Shown here piece after piece: positions 1 through 9,016 of a stretch of DNA of 64,000 nucleotides. Source of the DNA: an uncultured Bacteroidota bacterium (GTDB taxonomy: Bacteria > Bacteroidota > Bacteroidia > Bacteroidales > VadinHA17); the NCBI GenBank assembly GCA_903844815.1, contig CAIMVD010000372.1:19030-83029 (forward strand). The letters run 5' to 3'. The notes under the pieces were generated by a model. That model worked only from the letters and a program-made list of their open reading frames with translations. It did no database searches and was not told where the DNA came from. Every line of letters starts with the position of its first letter. The first letter of the stretch is position 1. Position numbers and translations under genes: made by a program.

Positions 1-223
1 AATACTCGATCTTCTTGAAGACGGCAGAAATGGTTTCTTCTTTGACCAATATCCTTCACTTGAAAATGTCTATGATGTATGCAAAAAAACACTTCAGAAA
101 AGCAAAACTGAACTGATTGAAATGGGTGAGCAGAGCAGGCAGATGGTTAAAGAAAGGGCTACATTGCAAAATATGGTTGACAATTTTGAGAAGGCGATCA
201 TCTTTACAAGAGATTTTAAATAA
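1..223 (+). CDS. Glycosyltransferase, GT4 family, C-terminal fragment
   Basis: This is a partial gene cut by the window edge. Reading from base 2 gives 73 residues ending in TAA. The fragment begins with ILDLLEDGRNGFFFD, which resembles the 'i.dg.nG.lf' segment near the end of GT4 (group 1) glycosyltransferases, followed by the usual amphipathic C-terminal helices. The family transfers a sugar from a nucleotide sugar to a growing lipid-linked glycan at the inner face of the membrane. It is 56 bases upstream of the next gene on the same strand and probably belongs to the same EPS operon. The acceptor and donor cannot be told from this fragment. The ORF track shows only an out-of-frame shadow here. 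Confidence 0.75.
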   Translation, partial: ILDLLEDGRNGFFFDQYPSLENVYDVCKKTLQKSKTELIEMGEQSRQMVKERATLQNMVDNFEKAIIFTRDFK

Positions 224-279
224 CAGAAACCCAATAGCAAAAGAAGTAAAAGATCACAAAAGAAAATTTAAATACAAGC

Positions 280-1461
280 ATGTACAACAAAATCCTTGAA
301 TCGTTCCTGAAACTATCTGCCTGGTGCAGCGATCGGGAGTTTAAAGGGTATGATCCCTATGACGGGCTTAACAGTCCTTTTTTCAGAGCTTTGCCTGGTA
401 TTAGCAAAAACAGGTTTGCGCGTCTTGTATGGATTCAGGGATTTAAAAAATCACCGATTAACTTCAGGCCTGTATTTGGTATTAAGAAAGATTATAACCC
501 TAAAGCTCTCGCACTTTTTCTTTCATCTTATGCTACCCTTTATAAAGCTGAAAGCAGGAAGGAATACCTTGACAAGATTGAGTTTTTTGCAGGAAAGATA
601 CTGGAAGTTGCAACACCAGGATATAGTGGTCAATGCTGGGGTTATAATTTCGACTGGGAATCAAGAGCATTTTTTCTGCCTAAATACACACCTACAATCG
701 TTGTCTCCTCGTTCGTGGCTAACGCATTGCTTGATGCATACGAAATTATTCCAGATGATCGTTTTCTCAAGGCGGCCCGAAGCACCTGCGACTTTATCCT
801 TAAAGACCTCAACCGTACATGGGATGATCAGGGCAATTTTATTTTCTCATACTCAAAGTTTGACAATAGTTCTGTTTTCAATGCTTCACTTCTGGGGAGC
901 AGGTTGCTTGCCAGGATATCTTCGATTACTGGAGAACCGGAACTTGCCGCAGAGGCTAAGAAATCAGTGGAATATGTTTGTTCATGTCAGAAGGCCGATG
1001 GGGCCTGGGGTTATGGAAAGCTTCCATTCCATCAGTGGATTGATAACTTTCATACCGGCTTTAACCTTGAATGCATTTCAGATTACATGAAATACTCGGG
1101 CGACAATTCATATACTCAAAATCTGGAGAGGGGCCTGGAATATTATGTTAATACTTTTTTTACACCTGAGGGAGTCTCAAAATATTATAACACATCGATT
1201 TATCCTGTAGATATTCACGCCCCTGCACAACTTGTGGTAACATTGAGCAGGTTGGGAAGATTCGGTCAGTACAGGGAACTGATCGACAGGGTGCTAGGCT
1301 GGACTATAAACAATATGCAGTCGCCTAAAGGTTATTTTTATTATCAGGTATCAAAACATTATACGGTGAAGATACCTTATATGCGCTGGTCGCAGGCCTG
1401 GATATTTTATGGCATGAGTACTTATCTGCTCAGTGCAAAATCTGACGTTGCCGGTCATTAA
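280..1461 (+). CDS. Alpha/alpha-barrel-like protein of EPS cluster, function unknown
   Basis: The 393-residue product has no signal peptide or membrane segment. It is helix rich, with repeated aromatic and glycine motifs such as QCWGYNFDWESR (about residues 117-128), NASLLGSRLL and DGAWGYG, followed by a His/Trp-rich stretch (HQWIDNFHTGFN). This pattern suggests an (alpha/alpha) toroid like those of six-hairpin glycosidases or epimerases. Proteins of this type sit in exopolysaccharide clusters of Bacteroidota and are sometimes misnamed delta-aminolevulinic acid dehydratase. It lies between a GT4 gene and a DUF354 gene on the same strand. A glycan-processing or sugar-epimerising role is inference only. 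The ATG at 280 is used; no ribosome binding site is expected in this phylum. Confidence 0.6.
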   Translation: MYNKILESFLKLSAWCSDREFKGYDPYDGLNSPFFRALPGISKNRFARLVWIQGFKKSPINFRPVFGIKKDYNPKALALFLSSYATLYKAESRKEYLDKIEFFAGKILEVATPGYSGQCWGYNFDWESRAFFLPKYTPTIVVSSFVANALLDAYEIIPDDRFLKAARSTCDFILKDLNRTWDDQGNFIFSYSKFDNSSVFNASLLGSRLLARISSITGEPELAAEAKKSVEYVCSCQKADGAWGYGKLPFHQWIDNFHTGFNLECISDYMKYSGDNSYTQNLERGLEYYVNTFFTPEGVSKYYNTSIYPVDIHAPAQLVVTLSRLGRFGQYRELIDRVLGWTINNMQSPKGYFYYQVSKHYTVKIPYMRWSQAWIFYGMSTYLLSAKSDVAGH

Positions 1462-1485
1462 CTTCATGACTGCACTTTGTTTTTA

Positions 1486-1493
1486 TATCTTTG
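1486..1493 (+). promoter_or_regulatory. Candidate Bacteroidota -7 element upstream of the DUF354 gene
   Basis: The sequence TATCTTTG matches the TAnnTTTG -7 consensus of the Bacteroidota housekeeping sigma factor. It lies about 55 bases before the ATG of the DUF354 gene, in the 76-base gap after the alpha/alpha-barrel gene. I do not see a good -33 TTTG at 19-21 bases upstream. It could give an internal promoter for the second half of the EPS operon. Confidence 0.4.
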
Positions 1494-1546
1494 TATGATG
1501 GCATAATAATTTAGTAGTAACCTAAAATAATAACCGGTTGAAGAAT

Positions 1547-2569
1547 ATGAAGATTTGGATCGATTTTATTAATACTCCGCAGGTGACCTTCTGGATCCCG
1601 TTTATAAACGAATTCAGAAAGAGCAACCACCAGATGCTGCTTACCTGCCGCGATTCGGGAAACACTGTAGCCCTTCTCCGGCAATATGATCTTCCTTTTG
1701 AGATCATTGGAGAGAGAGCCGGAAAGGGAATGATGCAGAAACTTCTCCTTTTCCCAAGAAGGATGATTAACCTTTACAGCTATATCAGAAAAAACAGGCC
1801 CGACATTGCCTGCAGCCAGAGCAGTTTTTACCAGCCTGTTGTTGCCCGTTTCCTGGGCATCCCAAGTCTTTATACAAACGATAACGAGCATGCAAAAGGA
1901 AATATTTTCGGGTTCTTGTTTGCGAAAAGGGTTATTTTGCCTGTCGCTCTTGAGAATGAAGATTTTGTAAATAAATGGCCGCTCAGGAAAAAGGTCCTTT
2001 TCTATCCCAGTGTCAAAGAAGCCATTTATCTGTCGCAGCGTTCTGATCTTGTTGCACTCACATCGGGCACAAAATCAAAAATCTACTTCAGGCCAGAGCC
2101 CTGGTCGGCACAGTACTATACTGGTCCTCTGAATTTTTTTGACGAGACCTTGCTTAAACTCTCTGAAGAACATGAGGTCGTTATCCTTCCCAGGGACAAG
2201 AACCAGACCACTCACTACCAGCAGGAAAAATTCAAGGCAATAACGGTTGCAGAAAAGCCTCTTTCCCTTGATAAAATTGTATCCGACTGTCTGCTTTTTA
2301 TCGGAGCAGGAGGTTCAATGACACGTGAGATGGCAGTACTTGAAATTCCTGTTATCTCAATTTACCAGGCAGAATTGCTGGCCGTCGACAGGTACCTTAT
2401 CGAGAAGGGCCTGATGATGATAAACAGCAAAATATCTTATGAGGAAATTAAATCCTTCCTTGGCTCATTCTCCGGTTCCGAAAGCAACTGGCTGATCCTG
2501 AAAGAGGGAGAACAATCATATTCAATAATAAAAAAACTAATTTATAACCTGCAATATGAACAAAATTAG
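1547..2569 (+). CDS. DUF354 domain protein (glycosyltransferase-B-like fold)
   Basis: The product begins MKIWIDFINTPQVTFWIPFI, the hallmark N-terminus of the DUF354 family (Pfam PF04007), which is predicted to share the UDP-GlcNAc 2-epimerase/GT-B fold. The C-terminal half contains the glycine-rich LFIGAGGSMTREMAVLEIPV segment expected at a nucleotide-sugar site. The track starts at a TTG at 1538; I prefer the ATG at 1547 because family members begin MKIWID. It overlaps the next gene by 14 bases, so the two are probably translationally coupled. The family recurs next to Gfo/Idh/MocA and glycosyltransferase genes in polysaccharide clusters. The reaction is not established. Confidence 0.75.
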   Translation: MKIWIDFINTPQVTFWIPFINEFRKSNHQMLLTCRDSGNTVALLRQYDLPFEIIGERAGKGMMQKLLLFPRRMINLYSYIRKNRPDIACSQSSFYQPVVARFLGIPSLYTNDNEHAKGNIFGFLFAKRVILPVALENEDFVNKWPLRKKVLFYPSVKEAIYLSQRSDLVALTSGTKSKIYFRPEPWSAQYYTGPLNFFDETLLKLSEEHEVVILPRDKNQTTHYQQEKFKAITVAEKPLSLDKIVSDCLLFIGAGGSMTREMAVLEIPVISIYQAELLAVDRYLIEKGLMMINSKISYEEIKSFLGSFSGSESNWLILKEGEQSYSIIKKLIYNLQYEQN

Positions 2570-3578
2570 AGGATCGATTATTGGTCTTGGAAAAATGGGG
2601 CTCTCACATGCTGCCATTGTAGGCGCCCATCCCGCTGTGGAATTTGCTGCCGTGTGCGATACTTCTTCAATGATTCTTGATGGTTTCAAGAAGTACACAA
2701 AGGTACATACCTACAGTGATTATAAAAAGATGATCGATAACGAGAAGCTTGACTTCACCGTTATCGCCACGCCTACAAAGTACCATTACCCGATGGTTAA
2801 ATACGCCTTCGATAATAATGTTAATGTGTTCTGTGAGAAACCTTTTACTCTGCTCTCATCTGAAGGACAGGAACTGGTTGAGATTGCGGCAAGCAAATGG
2901 CTTGTAAACCAGGTGGGCTATCATAATCATTTTATTGGGACTTTCAGGGAACTTAAAAGGCTTCTCCAGGAAAACGTCATCGGCGAGCTTGTTCATTTCT
3001 CCGGTGAGGCATACGGACCTGTAGTAACTATGGAAAAAGGCAGTACATGGCGTTCAAAACCTGAAGAAGGCGGAGGGTGCCTGTTCGATTACGCTTCGCA
3101 TGTAATCAACCTCATCCAGGAAATAATCGGCAGGCCTGAACAGGTTAACGGAGCACTGCTTAAGAGCATCTACTCCAAAGGTGTTGAAGATGCTGTCTAC
3201 TCACTTCTAACCCTTGAGAGCGGCCTTACAGGCACTCTCCTGGTTAACTGGAGCGATGAGACCTATCGTAAAATGTCGACTTCACTGTCACTTCAGGGCA
3301 AAAAGGGGAAGATAATCTGCGATGCCACTGAAATTAAAATATACCTTAAAGAACCGAATCAGAAGGAAAAACTCGAAAAAGGGTGGACCATAAAGTATAT
3401 TACTGAATTTGCACTTCCGGTCAACTTCGAGCTCAGGGGTGAAGAGTACTCTGCCCAGATCGATTACTTCGTTGATAATATCATCAGTAAGAAGAATGGC
3501 AGTTTAAATACTTTCAGCCAGGGACTTTACACCGATAAGGTAATTGAGATGATAATTGAAAAAGCTAAAAAAAATTAA
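2556..3578 (+). CDS. Gfo/Idh/MocA family sugar oxidoreductase
   Basis: The 340-residue protein has an N-terminal Rossmann domain with GLGKMG (residues 10-15), an ATPTKYH segment, and the EKP motif (NVNVFCEKPF, near residue 95) whose lysine helps bind cofactor and substrate in this family. The second half is the alpha/beta substrate domain. Members oxidise or reduce nucleotide sugars or inositols with NAD(P). It starts inside the end of the DUF354 gene and stops 3 bases before the next gene, so it is in the middle of an operon. A role in making a modified sugar precursor for the EPS follows from context. The substrate is not visible from sequence. Confidence 0.88.
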   Translation: MNKIRGSIIGLGKMGLSHAAIVGAHPAVEFAAVCDTSSMILDGFKKYTKVHTYSDYKKMIDNEKLDFTVIATPTKYHYPMVKYAFDNNVNVFCEKPFTLLSSEGQELVEIAASKWLVNQVGYHNHFIGTFRELKRLLQENVIGELVHFSGEAYGPVVTMEKGSTWRSKPEEGGGCLFDYASHVINLIQEIIGRPEQVNGALLKSIYSKGVEDAVYSLLTLESGLTGTLLVNWSDETYRKMSTSLSLQGKKGKIICDATEIKIYLKEPNQKEKLEKGWTIKYITEFALPVNFELRGEEYSAQIDYFVDNIISKKNGSLNTFSQGLYTDKVIEMIIEKAKKN

Positions 3579-3581
3579 GAC

Positions 3582-4439
3582 ATGGATAAGGTACTATTTG
3601 GTGATAATCAGTTTTTTGCAGTTAATCATGCCTCCGATGAGAAATCAAGAGCACAGGCAATAAGGTTTAAGGATGATTCTGCAATTATCGGTGTGCTCGA
3701 TCAGGCTATAGATCTGGGCCTAAATACCTTTATGTGTACAACACACGACCGTATTGCAAATATTTGTGACCATATGAGATCGAATCCCGGAAGATACAAG
3801 GACTTCAATATCTTTCCCTGTATGCCCTATGCGCATAAATATGCTAATGCAGTTACCGAACTGGGTATAATGGGAACTATCAAGCAATATGTTCCCGGCA
3901 ATATTTTCGGAACATTTGCCAAGGGCGGTATGGCATTCCTGTCGAACGACTTCAGCAAACTCATGCAGATTCTTATCGATGCCGAAATGAAAATGTTCAA
4001 GGGTATTAATACTCCCGTCATCTTTATACAGAATGTTCTGGTCGACCTTATTCTAGGTCTTGGAATGTTCGAAGTATTTAAGGAATACGACGAGTATATC
4101 AGGAAAAAATATGATGCTGAACCCGGATATATTACAATGAATATGCCGATGCTTCTGGATGCTTTGGAAGGTTTGGGGATTAAAAATCCTATTATTTGCA
4201 CTTCTATCAATAAGATCGGATTCAGGATGGCGGGCGGAAATGAGATTTATGAAAAATATCTTCAGGAAAGAGAGTTCAGGCCGATTGCAATGCAGGTACT
4301 TGCCGCAGGAGCACTCAGGCCTAAGGAAGCCATTGAATATCTCGGAAAGTTCCCGAAAATTGAATCTGTTCTATTCGGGGCTTCTTCAAAAGGTCATATA
4401 AAGGAGACTCAGGAGCTGATACATCAGTACCTGAAATAA
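3582..4439 (+). CDS. Aldo/keto-reductase-like TIM-barrel protein
   Basis: The 285-residue protein starts MDKVLFGDNQFFAVNHASDEK. It has a periodic beta/alpha pattern, and a C-terminal part (VLAAGALRPKEAIEYL, then SVLFGASSKGHIKETQELI) that resembles the end of aldo/keto reductases, where GAS and related residues bind the cofactor phosphate. The canonical Asp-Tyr-Lys-His tetrad cannot be confirmed by eye, so it may be a non-catalytic or different TIM-barrel enzyme. It follows the Gfo/Idh/MocA gene by 3 bases. Co-occurrence suggests joint action on one sugar intermediate; this is inference. Confidence 0.55.
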   Translation: MDKVLFGDNQFFAVNHASDEKSRAQAIRFKDDSAIIGVLDQAIDLGLNTFMCTTHDRIANICDHMRSNPGRYKDFNIFPCMPYAHKYANAVTELGIMGTIKQYVPGNIFGTFAKGGMAFLSNDFSKLMQILIDAEMKMFKGINTPVIFIQNVLVDLILGLGMFEVFKEYDEYIRKKYDAEPGYITMNMPMLLDALEGLGIKNPIICTSINKIGFRMAGGNEIYEKYLQEREFRPIAMQVLAAGALRPKEAIEYLGKFPKIESVLFGASSKGHIKETQELIHQYLK

Positions 4440-4478
4440 AAAAAGTGGAAATTTAAAGCCGGTAAAGTTAGCATCTGT

Positions 4479-5735
4479 ATGATCGAAAAGGTTAGCCAGC
4501 GAGGCAGTGGGAGGAAACTATTGAAAAAAAGACTGGTTTCAGTCTTTTTTATATTGGCCTTTTTGGTTGTTGTTTTTCTTTTCATTGATTTTGTTGGTCC
4601 TTCAAAAATCACGGTTAGTGATGATAAAGTCTTTGGCCTGGAATGTCTTAGAGCCCGCGATCTGATTGTACAGGAGTATGACAAGGATGGGAACCTGTGG
4701 GCATCAAGGGGAATGAAGATTTACATGCTGGAAAAGGGAAGTCGTGATTTTAAGCGCATTGCCCATGTTCCAACAGGCTTAACGATTTTATGGCTTCGCG
4801 ATTTCTCAATTGTTCGATGGGCTTTATTAAGGCCCGAATGCATTGAAATGACAGTTGCCGGAAATGGCGATATTCATGCATTATCGGCTGGAAGGATGTG
4901 GCTTCGGAAGAGTAATTCAAAAAAATTCATTGAAACACATCGTCTTGAACATTATGGTTTTGGCGATCAGGGAATAAGGAACGATGGCATCCTGAGCGTA
5001 AATGAAAACACAATTTATCTCGGGGAATATTTCCAGAATCCTGACAGAACGAGTGTGAATATCCTTAAAAACAGTGGTGACGGAATCGGCTGGACAAAAG
5101 CTTATGCTTTTCAGCCTGGTCAGATACGGCACATTCACGCATTGCAGAAAGATCCGTTCACCGACAGTTTATGGGTATGTACTGGTGATTCGGATGAGGA
5201 ATCAATGATTGCACGTTCGGGTGATGGATTTATGACAATCAATAAACTGGGAGAAGGGAGCCAGCTTTGGCGTGTTTGTCAGTTGGTATTCACAAAAGAT
5301 GAAGTTATTTGGGGAACAGATAACGGGGATGAAGAAATTGCCGGAATCTATGGGTGGAACAGGAGAACTTCAGAGTTGAAGAAATATTGCAGCGTGCCTG
5401 GTGCAATTTTCTTTGCAACAAGCCTGCAGGGAGGAACCATAGTTATGAGCACCAATCGCGAAAGGATGGCAAACGAAAAGGATGACAAGGTTCGTCTGTA
5501 TATTAAACCTGAGGGCGGAGATATTAAGGTTGTTGAATGCGGAACCTGGAATCATAACAAACCCGGATTCTGGTACAAGTATGCAATGCTTCGGTTTCAA
5601 CGATATCAGGGAGGACCCGCACTCGCTTTTACCTGCCTTAACCAGAAGGAATTGCCCGACAGTGAATTGATTATTGTTTCTGAGGAATCCCTTCTTAAAG
5701 CCGGGGTAACTGCAGAGAACAACAAGAAAAAGTAA
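4479..5735 (+). CDS. Membrane-anchored beta-propeller-like protein
   Basis: The 418-residue protein has a short basic N-terminus, one strong membrane helix (VSVFFILAFLVVVFLFIDFVG, about residues 22-42), and a large exported domain rich in repeated beta-strand motifs such as KDGNLWASRGMKIYML, TDSLWVCTGDSDEESMIARSGDG and DEVIWGTDNGDEEIAGIYGW. The W-G/D-N-x-W spacing is like BNR or two-component propeller blades. The topology suggests an inner-membrane anchored periplasmic propeller. It stands between the sugar-modification genes and the Wzy-like gene, 7 bases before the latter. No enzyme signature is visible; it could be a polymer-binding or scaffold protein. Confidence 0.6.
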   Translation: MIEKVSQRGSGRKLLKKRLVSVFFILAFLVVVFLFIDFVGPSKITVSDDKVFGLECLRARDLIVQEYDKDGNLWASRGMKIYMLEKGSRDFKRIAHVPTGLTILWLRDFSIVRWALLRPECIEMTVAGNGDIHALSAGRMWLRKSNSKKFIETHRLEHYGFGDQGIRNDGILSVNENTIYLGEYFQNPDRTSVNILKNSGDGIGWTKAYAFQPGQIRHIHALQKDPFTDSLWVCTGDSDEESMIARSGDGFMTINKLGEGSQLWRVCQLVFTKDEVIWGTDNGDEEIAGIYGWNRRTSELKKYCSVPGAIFFATSLQGGTIVMSTNRERMANEKDDKVRLYIKPEGGDIKVVECGTWNHNKPGFWYKYAMLRFQRYQGGPALAFTCLNQKELPDSELIIVSEESLLKAGVTAENNKKK

Positions 5736-5742
5736 CCAGATT

Positions 5743-6984
5743 ATGAAAAGCTATTCTACTACCACCGATAACATGACAATGCAGAAAACTGCATTTGTCT
5801 TCCTGCTGTTACTCTCCCTCCATTTCTGGGAGCTCAAATACATCCCTCAGGTACTTAATATCGAAAACCTGATTACCTGGGTCATAAGTATTATTGCCTT
5901 CGCTATGGTCAGCAAGAAATCAGGTATGCATTTTACCTATGCAATTTTTATCTTCCTTGCCGGACTTGTTTTTAATAGTATAGCAGCTTATGTTAATCTT
6001 GGGCAGAATCCGGTAAAGACTATACTTTCTTTCGAGTTCTCCTATTTTATTTTGTTATATTTCGTCCTTCATTACCTTAACCTTAGCCGCAAATACCTCG
6101 AAAACCTTATAATTGTCTTTGCCTTAATATATTCATTTATTTTCATCCTGCAATACACTGTTTATCCTACTGTTATTTTCAGGAGTGATAAGAATACAGC
6201 AGTATGGAGCAAACAATTTGAGATAATAGGCAATGGTTTCCTGATGCTGGGATATTTTCTTGTGTTAAACAGGTATCTTCTTTATCAGAAACTTGTTAAC
6301 ATTCTGATGGCCCTCTTCTTTTTTGCGGTACTTTTTTACAGTGACTTCCGGACTCTTATTGCAGGTGCCGCTGTAGTAACGGTTGTTATGCTGCTTAGAA
6401 TATTTCACAGGCCTCAGGATATTGCAAAAATTGTTTTTGTAGGCTTACTGTTTGTGGCAATCACACAACAGAGTGCGATTTCGAAGGTAATGACAAAAAT
6501 GGTTACTCAAACCCAAAGCAATTTAAAAGAGGGAAAAAAGTATGTCAGACTTGTACAGACTGAGTTCTTTTTCAAGAAATATCCGAGAAACCTGTCATAC
6601 TTCATAATCGGAGGGGGAAAACCATCGGGTCCAAACCTTTTTAAATTTAACAGGTCTATTTTTTTTGGAATGAATTATAACATCGTCTGGGTCGATATAG
6701 GATTACTCGGATTTTATATTGTTGTGGGGGGAGTTGCTACTTTGGGCCTTCTTCTCTGGGTTTTAAGGGGTATTTTAACCCGGTTGCCCAGAGACAGAAT
6801 ATATCTGAGTTCGTACTTTCTTTATCTTCTGCTTGTCTCTTTTACAAATGAGGAAATATACAGGAATGGAATTTTTACAGTTCAGGCTATAGCATTATAC
6901 CTTATCGATCAAGCAATACAAGAAAGGGATGATGTTGAAAATAAGATGGTAACTGATGTAAATGAAATCCCGGCAACCTCCTGA
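5743..6984 (+). CDS. Wzy/O-antigen-ligase-like polysaccharide polymerase
   Basis: The 413-residue protein consists mostly of hydrophobic helices (about ten to twelve), with a longer hydrophilic loop around residues 245-300 (TKMVTQTQSNLKEGKKYVRLVQTEFFFKKYPRN), which is the layout of Wzy and WaaL family proteins. It contains SDFRTLIAG, like the S-R-T segment seen in O-antigen polymerases. Such proteins join undecaprenyl-diphosphate-linked repeat units in the periplasm. Position next to EPS genes, with Wza and Wzc downstream, supports a Wzx/Wzy-type pathway, although no Wzx flippase is in the window. Sequence identity in this family is always low. Confidence 0.72.
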   Translation: MKSYSTTTDNMTMQKTAFVFLLLLSLHFWELKYIPQVLNIENLITWVISIIAFAMVSKKSGMHFTYAIFIFLAGLVFNSIAAYVNLGQNPVKTILSFEFSYFILLYFVLHYLNLSRKYLENLIIVFALIYSFIFILQYTVYPTVIFRSDKNTAVWSKQFEIIGNGFLMLGYFLVLNRYLLYQKLVNILMALFFFAVLFYSDFRTLIAGAAVVTVVMLLRIFHRPQDIAKIVFVGLLFVAITQQSAISKVMTKMVTQTQSNLKEGKKYVRLVQTEFFFKKYPRNLSYFIIGGGKPSGPNLFKFNRSIFFGMNYNIVWVDIGLLGFYIVVGGVATLGLLLWVLRGILTRLPRDRIYLSSYFLYLLLVSFTNEEIYRNGIFTVQAIALYLIDQAIQERDDVENKMVTDVNEIPATS

Positions 6985-7046
6985 AAATGTTGCTATTTGA
7001 GATATTCTTAACAGAAGGCCCCCATGATGGCTATAAAAAAAGTAAA

Positions 7047-8702
7047 ATGCGTAAATCTCTTTCCCTGATTCTTTTAATCTGTCTGTTAAACTTGCAGCAT
7101 ATTTCAGCTGTAAAGTATTATGTGAGCAACAGTAAAGGATCCGACGGTTCTTCAAGAAATGGCAAGACGGAAGCATCTTCATGGAAGACTTTATCGTGGG
7201 TAAGCAAAAAATCATTTTTGCCCGGAGATTCTATCCTTCTACGGAGAGGAGATACCTGGAGGGAGACTTTTACAATTCCCTCCGCCGGGGCTCAGGGTTC
7301 ATTTTTATTTATTGGCAGTTACGGTAAAGGATCAAATCCCCGGATTCTTGGTTCGGAACCGGCTTTGAAATGGACAAGGCTCGAAGGAAACTTATGGAGT
7401 TCCGAGGCTTCTTTTTCCGACCCCTATTCTGCAGGAAAATATGGATCTGAAATTTTTTTCGTTAATACTGACAGCACTGTTTCGTGGGGAGTTCATAAGC
7501 TTAAATCAGGTGATTGCCTTGCAGAATACGACTGGACATTTGCCTCAGGAAAACTATTTGTCTTTTGTACTGTAGATCCTGCTTCCCGTTATGTGGTTGT
7601 TGAGGCTCCTCAAAGGCGGAATGCAATTAATCTCAATGATAAAAACTATCTTCATATCAATGGAGTAGATCTTTCCTACGTAGGCGAGGCGGCAATCTCC
7701 TATAAATCAAAACCCCAGCGCCAGCAGAAGGGATTAATTATTGAAAATTCTGAAATTGCATATGTATCTATCAAAGATTCGGAACTGGGTTACGGAATCG
7801 ACGCTGCCTATTCCGACATGATAGTCAGGGGATGCGAAATTCACAATTGCGGCAGACGTGGAATCTCATTTCATATTTATGGAAGCGTGAACCTGTCAAA
7901 TGTTCTGATTGAGAACAACTATTTTCACGATGGGTTTCACACTACTGGCCCTGATTTCAGTGTCGGCTCCAAATCATATTATCTGTCACATATTAATGGG
8001 GTGATTGTCAGACGAAATATATTCTATGACCCTCCAGCAAGCAAAGCAAATACAAACCACATTTTTATTCAGAATTATCGTTTTTCGGAATTGGATGCGA
8101 CAATAAGTAATATTTACATCTATTCAAATATTTTTATTGCTCCTTCGGAGTCTGCCGTGCAAATGGAAGGGACACAGAGCGTCTATATTTATAATAATAC
8201 CTTCTTCAATCATAATACATCGCGATCCGAAACCATTTCTCATGTCTGGGTGGATAAACATAATTCCTCGGTAGAGGTGAAAAACAATATTTTTTATTCC
8301 AGCCTGAAGAGCGATGACAACGGCAGCGGAGTTGAACTGTTTTTACGACAAGGGCAGGATCCCCAAAAAGTCGTTGCAGATTATAATTTATATTACAGGA
8401 TCAATAACAACCTTAGGATTATTGAGAAAGAATACGCCGGAACCTGGTATATGAATAGTATTGCCTCTATCAGATCTGAAACAGGATGGGAAAAACACTC
8501 TCCTACGCCAGGGGACCCTCTTTTTACCGACCCTTCAACGAATAATTTCACATTAAAGGAAGGATCACCCGCCATTGGCAAGGGGAGTAATTTAAATCTT
8601 CCCTTTGATTTCTACGGGAAGAGTTTTAATGCCGTAAATCCATCAATCGGAGCTTGTGAATTTGGTCAAAAAAAAACTTATCCTCCGTCAAAGAAAAAAT
8701 GA
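7047..8702 (+). CDS. Secreted right-handed beta-helix protein (short paralog, no sorting tail)
   Basis: I start at the ATG at 7047, which gives MRKSLSLILLICLLNLQHISA, a clean signal peptide; the track's upstream start adds 20 implausible residues. The 551-residue product has the YYVSNSKGSDGSS N-terminus and a long array of beta-helix rungs (LIIENSEIAYV, DMIVRGCEIHNCGRRGIS, NVLIENNYFHDG, GVIVRRNIFYDP). It is homologous to the beta-helix parts of the two giant proteins at 17684 and 21053 but lacks their SwmB, discoidin and T9SS domains. The fold (Pfam Beta_helix class) is used by lyases, epimerases and hydrolases of polysaccharides. A role in tailoring the EPS is inferred from location beside the polymerase. 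Confidence 0.8.
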   Translation: MRKSLSLILLICLLNLQHISAVKYYVSNSKGSDGSSRNGKTEASSWKTLSWVSKKSFLPGDSILLRRGDTWRETFTIPSAGAQGSFLFIGSYGKGSNPRILGSEPALKWTRLEGNLWSSEASFSDPYSAGKYGSEIFFVNTDSTVSWGVHKLKSGDCLAEYDWTFASGKLFVFCTVDPASRYVVVEAPQRRNAINLNDKNYLHINGVDLSYVGEAAISYKSKPQRQQKGLIIENSEIAYVSIKDSELGYGIDAAYSDMIVRGCEIHNCGRRGISFHIYGSVNLSNVLIENNYFHDGFHTTGPDFSVGSKSYYLSHINGVIVRRNIFYDPPASKANTNHIFIQNYRFSELDATISNIYIYSNIFIAPSESAVQMEGTQSVYIYNNTFFNHNTSRSETISHVWVDKHNSSVEVKNNIFYSSLKSDDNGSGVELFLRQGQDPQKVVADYNLYYRINNNLRIIEKEYAGTWYMNSIASIRSETGWEKHSPTPGDPLFTDPSTNNFTLKEGSPAIGKGSNLNLPFDFYGKSFNAVNPSIGACEFGQKKTYPPSKKK

Positions 8703-8900
8703 TTTTGATGTAATCACCTGAATCAGCCCTGTTTTTTACTGTAACTCAGGGTAAATATTTGAATTATAGCTAATTGACTTTCAAAGGCTGTTTGGCAGTC
8801 TAAATATGTGAACATTAACCTGTATTGGTATTGCTATGATATTCAATAAAATAGTTATTTGCTAAAATTCCAGAAAAATTTAGAACAACAAAATGCATTA

Positions 8901-8932
8901 TTTCTGCGGGTTAACAAATTGGGCTATCTTTG
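8901..8932 (+). promoter_or_regulatory. Bacteroidota-type promoter upstream of the deacetylase-like gene
   Basis: TTTC (8901-8904), a 20-base spacer, and TATCTTTG (8925-8932) match the TTTG-N19-21-TAnnTTTG pattern with one mismatch. It is about 85 bases upstream of the ATG at 9017. The 314-base gap between 8703 and 9016 holds this promoter and otherwise AT-rich sequence with no supported gene. Confidence 0.55.
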
Positions 8933-9016
8933 TGTTTAAAGTAAGAATTAGTGAATTGCCGATTAAGAAAAACTGATTTTTAAGGATCCAATATTTATAA
9001 AAAAATTATAGCACCA

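Noticed and set aside
350-1090. 246-residue ORF inside the alpha/alpha-barrel gene
   Set aside because: It is a shifted-frame shadow with low-complexity composition; the 393-residue frame has the domain-like motifs.
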